NCBI GenBank assembly: GCA_900757595.1
Contig: CAAEOL010000031.1
Span: 16,752-80,751 of the forward strand
Origin: an uncultured Collinsella sp.
Lineage (GTDB): Bacteria; Actinomycetota; Coriobacteriia; Coriobacteriales; Coriobacteriaceae
Direction of reading: 5' to 3'
DNA length: 64,000 nt
Below the pieces are notes generated by a model. That model made no database searches, had not been told where the DNA came from, and worked only from the letters and a program-made list of their open reading frames with translations. This document shows, piece after piece, positions 58,045-64,000 of this stretch (positions are counted from its first letter, which is position 1; each line of letters starts with the position of its first letter). Made by a program: the position numbers and the translations under genes.

Positions 58045-58914
58045 CTACCCCGCCAGATACGCTTCCAGCGCGGGCAACGTCGCCTCCGCATCGCGACGGC
58101 CGATCTGATAGATGCGTTCGAGTTCCTCGGGCTCGCGGCACAGCGACGGCACCTTCACCGATTCGCTCGGCCGCACCACAAAGATCTCGCCAGCGGCCTC
58201 GCGACGCGCCAGGTCGTCGAGCGTGGCGTTATATACCTCGTGCCGGTGCTCAAGCGCCGCAACAAACTCCGGATAGTGACGATACACGCGACGCAGCATA
58301 GGCATCACGCTATTGGGCTGCTTTACAAAGCCCGCCGGCTGCGTCAGCACCACCACGTTGCGGTCATAGCCCTGCGCAAACAGCCATGCGCTGGGAATGG
58401 AATCGGCAACGCCGCCATCCAGGTACTTGTGCCCTTCAATAGCAACGGGACGCGTCGCCACGGGAATCGCCGACGACGCCCGGATCCACTCGATATCATG
58501 CTCATCACCGTAAGGCAGGTCATGGTAGACGGCCCGCCCCGTCTTAAGATCGGTGCACACGCAGGTAAACCGCATGGGGCAGGCACGATAAGCCTCCAGG
58601 TCGATGGGATCGCGCTCGATGGGCACCTCGTGATAGGCAAACTCGGCATTGAACATGTCGCCGGTTCGCAGCCAGCTCGTCACGCTCGCATAGCGCTTGT
58701 CGGCGCAATAGGCCTTGTTGTAGCGAATGGCACGGCCGATCTGGCGCGATTTAAAGTTGTAGCCAAACGCCGCGCCCGCCGAGACGCCCACCATATGGTC
58801 ACAGGTCAGGCCGCACTCCATCCATACGTCGAGCACGCCCGCCGTATACATACCGCGGTAGCCGCCTCCCTCGAGCGCAAGCCCCACCGTGGGCGTCGTA
58901 TCTGGCTGTGCCAT
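58045..58914 (-). CDS. Patatin-like phospholipase
   Basis: A 289-residue lipid hydrolase, start ATG 58914 (GGAG upstream). Motifs: oxyanion loop EGGGYRGMYTAGVLDVWME, nucleophile GVSAGA (Ser), and the catalytic-dyad Asp in YLDGGVADSIPS. It resembles bacterial RssA-like enzymes. No signal peptide; cytoplasmic. Upstream frame to 59055 has no ribosome site. Confidence 0.9.
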   Translation of the reverse strand: MAQPDTTPTVGLALEGGGYRGMYTAGVLDVWMECGLTCDHMVGVSAGAAFGYNFKSRQIGRAIRYNKAYCADKRYASVTSWLRTGDMFNAEFAYHEVPIERDPIDLEAYRACPMRFTCVCTDLKTGRAVYHDLPYGDEHDIEWIRASSAIPVATRPVAIEGHKYLDGGVADSIPSAWLFAQGYDRNVVVLTQPAGFVKQPNSVMPMLRRVYRHYPEFVAALEHRHEVYNATLDDLARREAAGEIFVVRPSESVKVPSLCREPEELERIYQIGRRDAEATLPALEAYLAG

Positions 58915-59243
58915 GCGACCATCTCCGTTCCTGCGTTTTAAAACGAAACAAGTATACCCGTCAACATATATCGCCTCAGTCGCATTTTCATCGAACATCG
59001 TCGCGTTACCGTTTGGCGAATAATGGCGAATAATGGCCGCCCGCAACATGGGCACCCCTGCATAATTCCATACACTTGTTTATACTACTCAGTAGTTATC
59101 AGCAACGAACGTCAGCCGACAAATAAACCCAACGACGCAGCAAGGCGGGGGCTTGGAAACACGCGAGGCGTTGAGCAACAACGCGTGTGCACAACGAGCT
59201 CGCCCGACGCAATCCGCCCCGACCCCAGAAAGCCGCCTACAGC
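58915..59243. other. Divergent intergenic region between phospholipase and GGDEF-EAL genes
   Basis: Of note: GTTTTAAAAC palindrome near 58936, tandem direct repeat GGCGAATAAT near 59015-59035, a hairpin ACACGCG...CGCGTGT at 59159-59188, and a possible -35 TTGTTT near 59078. No ORF is convincing. Confidence 0.45.
59159..59188 (+). promoter_or_regulatory. Leader hairpin before the GGDEF-EAL gene
   Basis: ACACGCG and CGCGTGT arms with an inner GTTG/CAAC stem, 55 bases before the ATG at 59244. No T-run. Confidence 0.4.
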
Positions 59244-61961
59244 ATGGATACCCCCAGCAATTACACTGAAACGCTCGAAAAGACCGTCCGCGACCTTCTC
59301 AAGCGTCAGGAGGATCTGGTCAGGACCGCCTTTACCGACCAGCTTACCGGGCTTGGCAACCGCGGCGGCTTTGCCCGTTCCCTCGAGGAGCTCTGGGAGC
59401 AGGACACCCCCGTTACCATGGCGTACATCGATATCGACAATCTCAAGCACTGCAACGACGTCTTTGGCCATGACGAGGGCAACCGCTATATTTTGCAGGT
59501 AAGCCTCTATCTCAAGCTGTATATGGAGGTGGACGAAGCGGCGTTTCGTCTGGGAGGCGACGAGTTTGCCATCCTGTCTACGATTGCAACCGAGGACGAC
59601 CTCGCCGAACGTCTGGAACGCTGCCGAACGGTCCTGCTCAAAAACAACGATGCCGAGATGCCTCACTCGTTTAGCTACGGAGTGGCACACGCCGACCCCG
59701 CCCTGGGCGAAGCCCCCAATCGCTTGACGAACGATGCCGACCATCGCATGTACGACTACAAGCTACGTCATGCCGTGCACCTTGATCGACGCAATATCGC
59801 ACAAGCCCACACCGACGACTTCGAAATAAGCGATCGAATTTTCGACGCCCTTTCGATGCTCAACGAAGGCCGCTATTTCTTTATCGAGAACTTGGACAAA
59901 CATCGAACCCTTTGGTCGCAAGGCGCCTTGCGCGATCTTGGTCTTCCTTCGGAGCATATAGACAACTGTCACGATTATTGGAAAACGCGTGTCCATCCCG
60001 ATGACCTTGAGGCCTATACCAACGACATCGACCAAATCTATGACGGCTCCAAACATCGTCACGTCATGCAGTACCGCGTGCGCAATGCCGCCGGCGATTA
60101 CATCCTCGGCCGTGCTCGCGGGTTTCGTATCGACGGCGACGGAAATGTCCCCTCGCTCTATGTCGGCGAGCTCGTCAACCACTCGCTTGCCGAGACCGTC
60201 GACGCCGCCACGGGTCTCGGAACGCAGCGCACGCTGATCAACGCTATCGATGCCTGCCGTCGCGACCGTTGCGAGACGGGGCTTATAGCAGTGCGCGTTC
60301 GCGGCACGGCAAAGCTCAACGAGCTCTACGGGGCCGAGGCCGTCGACAACATGCTCGCCGAATACGCAGGCCGCATGCTGTCGATTACTCGCGGCAGGAG
60401 TCGCGTCTTCCGTTCACGCAACGCCCAGTTCGTCGTGCTTAGCAACAATTTGGATCACGAAGCATTCGAGCAACTGATCCAACATCTCAAAGAGGCCGTT
60501 TTCGCTCCCGTTCGAATCGCGGGCGACACTATTACCCCCGTCTGTCTTGTCGTTCCGGCCTTTTACGAGCACCTGACCAATCAAACGGCCGCCGTTTTAG
60601 GCGAACTCGACCGTCGCATTCGCACGGCCGGCGGGCTTGTTCCCAACGACAGCCTCCCCATACCCGAGGTGGAACGCAAAAGCGCCATCGCCGAACGCAT
60701 CGATCCGCTCACGGGTCTCTATCGACCCAGCGAGTTTATGCGCCGCGCCAACGAATTTCTCGAGACAAGGCGCAACGGCGCCTGGTGTATCGCCACCGTC
60801 GATATGGGGCACATGCGACTGTTCAACGAATGGCACGGACAGGCCGAGGGTGACCGCGTACTCGCCGATGTGGGCACGGTTCTCAAGGACATCGAGAATG
60901 CCGCCATGGGCGTCGCAGGGTACTGGGGCCAAGACGATTTTTGCGTACTCATCCCCTTTGAACACGACACCGTCCATAAAATCTATAGCCGTGTTCGCGA
61001 AGCCGTGGCCAAGCATGATGACGGCGTGGGCTTCTGGCCGTCCATGGGTGTTTACCCCATCGACTCCAACGAGGAAATCACCATCGATGCGCAGGCCAAG
61101 GCCATGTTTACCAATCGGCGCGCAAAAAACGACTTTAAGGAGCGCATTGCCATTTTCCGCCCCGAGGAATACGAACACGAAATCGCGTTCCACCGCACGC
61201 TGACCGAATTCCAGTATGCGCTCTCAAACGGCCGCATTACCTACTACTTGCAGCCCCAGGTCGACATGGAAACCGGCGAGATCGTTGGCGCCGAGGCGCT
61301 CACACGCTGGATTGACAAGGATGGCTCCCTCATTTCGCCCGCTATCTTTATCCCCGCACTCGAGGAAAGCGGTTTTGTGGTGACGCTCGACAAATACGTT
61401 TGGCTGGGCGTCGCCTCGTGGCTGCGCGAGCGCATCGATCGAGGGCTGCGCGTGGTTCCGATCTCGCTGAATGTGTCGCGCGTGGATATCCTTGCCTGCG
61501 ACGTTGCCGAACATATGGGGGCGCTCGCTGCCCAATACAACCTGCCGCCCGAGCTCATGCGCATCGAGATCACCGAGACGGCCTATACGGGAGAGTCCGA
61601 GGCTGTGGATAGGCTGACGGCCGACCTGCACACTCGCGGCTTCTCGACCTACATGGACGATTTTGGCACCGGCCAGTCCACGCTCGCGATGCTCAAGAAC
61701 GTCAACGTCGACGTCATCAAGCTCGACCGCACGTTTGTGCCCGATGACGGCGATCAAGGCCGCAGTACGCAAATCATTTCATCAATGCTCGAGATGGCAC
61801 AATCGCTCCATCTGCCCGTTGTAATCGAAGGCGTCGAGACCGATGAGCAGGCAAGCATGCTGCGCCACATGGGCGCCCGCTACGCTCAGGGATTCCTCTA
61901 CTACCGCCCCATGCAGGCGGAGGATTTTGAGGCATTGCTCGATGGTGGCAACGACAACTAA
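59244..61961 (+). CDS. GGDEF-PAS-(degenerate GGDEF x2)-EAL c-di-GMP enzyme
   Basis: A 905-residue signalling protein. An intact GGDEF motif is at 104-108 (RLGGDEFAIL), with FTDQLTGLGNRGGFARSLEE ahead; the RxxD inhibitory site is absent. A PAS-like sensor follows (about 205-330). Two more GGDEF-like domains are degenerate: FRSRNAQFVVL and GYWGQDDFCVL. The C-terminal EAL domain is complete (EAL 684-686, SLNVSR, EITETA, MDDFGTG, LDRTFV, VIEGVET, QGFLYYRP). It can probably make and degrade cyclic di-GMP. No membrane segment. Start ATG 59244; ribosome site weak (AGAAAG). Confidence 0.92.
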   Translation: MDTPSNYTETLEKTVRDLLKRQEDLVRTAFTDQLTGLGNRGGFARSLEELWEQDTPVTMAYIDIDNLKHCNDVFGHDEGNRYILQVSLYLKLYMEVDEAAFRLGGDEFAILSTIATEDDLAERLERCRTVLLKNNDAEMPHSFSYGVAHADPALGEAPNRLTNDADHRMYDYKLRHAVHLDRRNIAQAHTDDFEISDRIFDALSMLNEGRYFFIENLDKHRTLWSQGALRDLGLPSEHIDNCHDYWKTRVHPDDLEAYTNDIDQIYDGSKHRHVMQYRVRNAAGDYILGRARGFRIDGDGNVPSLYVGELVNHSLAETVDAATGLGTQRTLINAIDACRRDRCETGLIAVRVRGTAKLNELYGAEAVDNMLAEYAGRMLSITRGRSRVFRSRNAQFVVLSNNLDHEAFEQLIQHLKEAVFAPVRIAGDTITPVCLVVPAFYEHLTNQTAAVLGELDRRIRTAGGLVPNDSLPIPEVERKSAIAERIDPLTGLYRPSEFMRRANEFLETRRNGAWCIATVDMGHMRLFNEWHGQAEGDRVLADVGTVLKDIENAAMGVAGYWGQDDFCVLIPFEHDTVHKIYSRVREAVAKHDDGVGFWPSMGVYPIDSNEEITIDAQAKAMFTNRRAKNDFKERIAIFRPEEYEHEIAFHRTLTEFQYALSNGRITYYLQPQVDMETGEIVGAEALTRWIDKDGSLISPAIFIPALEESGFVVTLDKYVWLGVASWLRERIDRGLRVVPISLNVSRVDILACDVAEHMGALAAQYNLPPELMRIEITETAYTGESEAVDRLTADLHTRGFSTYMDDFGTGQSTLAMLKNVNVDVIKLDRTFVPDDGDQGRSTQIISSMLEMAQSLHLPVVIEGVETDEQASMLRHMGARYAQGFLYYRPMQAEDFEALLDGGNDN

Positions 61962-62087
61962 TACGCTCGCACGTAAAGCGCCACCGTCGAGGGGAGCGTT
62001 TGTTCCCATGAGCTAACTAATACTCCAATCTAAACCGAATTGGGAGTAAGATACAAACCATTGTTCCATCCAAGGAGGCAATCCATC

Positions 62088-63620
62088 ATGAACGAGTCGT
62101 ATCGCCTGGGCGAGCAATCAATCATCGCTCATCTTCAGCGACTTGCGAACGGGGCCTCAACCACCGAGCTCGATGTTGCCGCGCTGCCCCCGGAGCTGCG
62201 TGCCATCGGTGAGCAACTGCAGAAAACGCTCGCCATCCTGCAACAAGAACGCGAGTTGCTTGAGCACGGCGCCTATATCGACTCGCTCACCAATCTTGGC
62301 AACCGTGGCGGACTCGACCGCCATGTCGATCAGCTCTGGCGCAAAGGCACCCCCTTCACCTGTGCCTATATTGACATCGATCGCCTCAAGCATTGCAACG
62401 ATAAGTTTGGCCACGCCGAGGGCAATCGCTACATTCTGAGCATCTGCCGCGCACTCACCGAGACAATGGAGCACGATGAGTTGCTGTTCCGTATCGGTGG
62501 AGACGAATTTGTACTTATATCCCCCACGACAAACGAAGCCGAGCTCGAGCAGCGCCTGGAGTGGACGCGTGCCAATCTTATCGAGGCAACATCGGACGGC
62601 AAGGCGCCCATGATCGCCAGCTTTAGCTTTGGCTGCTCGCGCGTCGACCCGCTTGCAGGCGATACGCGTCGCCAGATGACAAAGGACGCCGACCGCAAAA
62701 TGTATCGCTACAAGCTCATGTACCGTGTGCAACAACCGGAAGAAGGCGATGCGCTGCAACGCCCGATCACCGAACAACCCCCCCCCTGCAACGACCGAGT
62801 GTTTCAAGCGATCTCCATGAGCTCCGAGACACGCTATCCGTTCATCATTAACCTCGACACCGGCGAATCGCAATGGTCGGTTAATGCCGTGCGCGATTTT
62901 GACCTACCCTCCCAGCATCCCTACAACTCGCTCGATATATGGCTTGCCCGTGTTCACCCCGAGGACCGCGACAACGTACGTGCCGAGCTCGATATGGTGG
63001 TAAACGGCACGTGGCACTTCCACTGCATGCAGTATCGCGTCATGAATACCGCCGGAAAATACGCGCTTTGCGACTGCACGGGTTACCGCCTGGACGGCAC
63101 CGATACCGAGCCCAACATGTATGTGGGCATTGTCACCAACCGAAGCTTGGCAGATACGACCGATTCCGTGACCGGTCTGGGCGATATCCACGCCCTGGTC
63201 AACGCCATTGGCGAGATGCGTCGCGTGGCACGAAACGCGGGCTTGATCGCCATTAAAATCGACGAAATCGCACAGGTCAATGCCCGCTTTGGCTTTGATG
63301 CAGGCGACCGCGTTTTGGCAGAAAGCGCCGCCTGCCTCATGGATTGCTCGCGCGGCAAGGGTCGTCTGTTCCGCTCGACCGGACCGATGTTCGTGGCGCT
63401 CTTCGACGACTTTGATCCCGAAGAGACCGACGCGGTTGCAGACGAAATCGAACGGTTCTTGGGATCGCCCGTGCTCCTTGGCTCATTTGAATATCAGCCG
63501 CCCCTTCGCGTGGCGACGCTTCATCTGGACGCCGTCGACCGACAGCCCGTTTCCATTTTGAACGAACTTAATGCGCTGATTAAAGAGGCACCGCAGGTAC
63601 CGGGCACCAAGCTGGACTAG
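62088..63620 (+). CDS. GGDEF diguanylate cyclase with PAS and degenerate second GGDEF
   Basis: A 510-residue protein related over most of its length to the first half of the preceding protein. N-terminal coil (about 40-75), intact GGDEF at 137-141 (RIGGDEFVLI), PAS-like region (FIINLDTGESQWSVNAV, WLARVHPEDRDNV), and a degenerate GGDEF (FRSTGPMFVALF). No EAL domain, no membrane segment, no RxxD site. GGAGG ten bases before the ATG. It forms a likely pair with the GGDEF-EAL protein, arising by duplication. Confidence 0.92.
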   Translation: MNESYRLGEQSIIAHLQRLANGASTTELDVAALPPELRAIGEQLQKTLAILQQERELLEHGAYIDSLTNLGNRGGLDRHVDQLWRKGTPFTCAYIDIDRLKHCNDKFGHAEGNRYILSICRALTETMEHDELLFRIGGDEFVLISPTTNEAELEQRLEWTRANLIEATSDGKAPMIASFSFGCSRVDPLAGDTRRQMTKDADRKMYRYKLMYRVQQPEEGDALQRPITEQPPPCNDRVFQAISMSSETRYPFIINLDTGESQWSVNAVRDFDLPSQHPYNSLDIWLARVHPEDRDNVRAELDMVVNGTWHFHCMQYRVMNTAGKYALCDCTGYRLDGTDTEPNMYVGIVTNRSLADTTDSVTGLGDIHALVNAIGEMRRVARNAGLIAIKIDEIAQVNARFGFDAGDRVLAESAACLMDCSRGKGRLFRSTGPMFVALFDDFDPEETDAVADEIERFLGSPVLLGSFEYQPPLRVATLHLDAVDRQPVSILNELNALIKEAPQVPGTKLD

Positions 63621-63625
63621 CGTTA

Positions 63626-63668
63626 TGGGGCGCGATGCGAAACGCAGCCCGTTTCGCATCGCGCCCCA
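63626..63668. repeat. Perfect hairpin after the second GGDEF gene
   Basis: TGGGGCGCGATGCGAAAC and GTTTCGCATCGCGCCCCA form an 18-bp perfect stem around GCAGCCC. No T-run follows. Related in style to the family C stem-loops but with its own arm sequences. Confidence 0.6.
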
Positions 63669-63731
63669 CGCCATCTGCCCGCTCGTGCGATAATCCTCCG
63701 CAGAAGTCACCGACAGCAGAGGGAGTTAGTG

Positions 63732-64000
63732 ATGAAGGTTCTTTTGGTCAATGGCAGCCCCAAGGCAAACGGCAACACCGCCCGCGCACTCGCCGAGATT
63801 GCCGAGCAGCTCAACGCAGAGGGCATTGAGACGCAGGTGTTTCAGCTGGGCGCCAAGCCTATTCGCGATTGCATCGGGTGCGGCCAGTGCGGCAAGCTCG
63901 ATTGCCGTTGCACCTTTGACGACGATGTGGTCAACGAGCTGATTGCCGCTGCCGAGCAGGCAGACGGCTTTGTCTTTGGCTCGCCCGTCTACTACGCACA
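63732..64000 (+). CDS. NADPH-dependent FMN reductase / flavodoxin-fold protein, partial (window end)
   Basis: The first 89 residues are MKVLLVNGSPKANGNTARAL, then EIAEQLNAEGIETQVFQLG, DCIGCGQCGKLDCRCTFDDD and FVFGSPVYYA: an FMN-binding flavodoxin fold with an extra cysteine-rich segment, typical of NAD(P)H-dependent iron-sulfur flavoproteins. The ATG at 63732 has GGGAG; a GTG lies directly ahead. The gene runs off the window. Confidence 0.9.
   Translation, partial: MKVLLVNGSPKANGNTARALAEIAEQLNAEGIETQVFQLGAKPIRDCIGCGQCGKLDCRCTFDDDVVNELIAAAEQADGFVFGSPVYYA

Noticed and set aside
1..64000. CRISPR arrays, tRNA or rRNA genes, prophage
   Set aside because: No regularly spaced direct repeats, no tRNA cloverleaf or CCA-type ends, no phage structural genes seen by eye.

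Overview
The window comes from a high-GC bacterium of the class Coriobacteriia, most likely a gut Collinsella-like organism. The reasons are gene content (a bile-salt-hydrolase-type amidase, LAxTG-anchored surface proteins, MocR/PdxS/PdxT vitamin B6 genes, reverse rubrerythrin, an Elp3 homologue), GC-rich codon use, AGGAGG-type ribosome sites and frequent GTG starts. This assignment is inference; no rRNA or species marker is present. Most of the window is chromosomal housekeeping and accessory genes. I see no tRNA, rRNA, CRISPR array, prophage or intact transposase gene.

Layout. 1-2270: D-lactate/glycolate-type FAD dehydrogenase followed by EtfB (minus strand, cut by the window edge), probably an Etf-coupled lactate dehydrogenase. 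2616-5819: five plus-strand genes for unrecognised secreted or membrane-anchored proteins. 5938-6654: DUF554 membrane protein. 6742-12339: a three-gene operon of a TerB-N/TerB-C protein, a BrxD-like ATPase and a BrxHI/Lhr-like helicase, which looks like a stand-alone DNA-processing or phage-defence module. 12366-18954: RNA-modification neighbourhood (spermidine-synthase-like protein, Elp3, a DUF4097 protein with its XRE regulator, a Trm9/ALKBH8-like methyltransferase, TrmB). 19267-25392: DUF3516 helicase, DUF2130 coiled-coil protein, phosphoesterase, HIRAN protein and a 27-residue hydrophobic peptide gene resembling a type I toxin. 25496-28922: aldehyde and alcohol dehydrogenases, reverse rubrerythrin. 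29053-30594: a nuclease-like gene bracketed by two copies of a 123-bp palindromic element. 30583-33665: PdxR-type regulator divergent from pdxST. 34069-44642: MarR-like protein with an RGG tail, MFS pump, two degenerate peptide-deformylase-like proteins, XRE-aminotransferase fusion, LysR/EamA pair, Kup potassium transporter, bile salt hydrolase. 44836-51058: purine permease, tandemly duplicated LAxTG surface proteins, esterase. 51119-55680: uracil-type permease, MetE-like methyltransferase, LysR regulator, HAD phosphatase. 55850-57882: TPP riboswitch and thiamine salvage operon. 58045-64000: patatin phospholipase, two related GGDEF proteins (one with EAL), and the start of an FMN reductase.

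The strongest non-obvious signals are non-coding or architectural. A 123-bp inverted-repeat element occurs three times with covarying internal stems and supplies the stop codon of two genes. At least three further families of small palindromes sit in intergenic gaps. There is a probable type I toxin/antisense RNA locus, an aminotransferase with a perfectly placed internal start inside an HTH fusion, and a tandem duplication that carried along the last codons and terminator of the neighbouring permease. The TerB/BrxD/BrxHI operon is the best candidate for an incompletely described biological system. Functional statements come from motif recognition by eye, with no database search.
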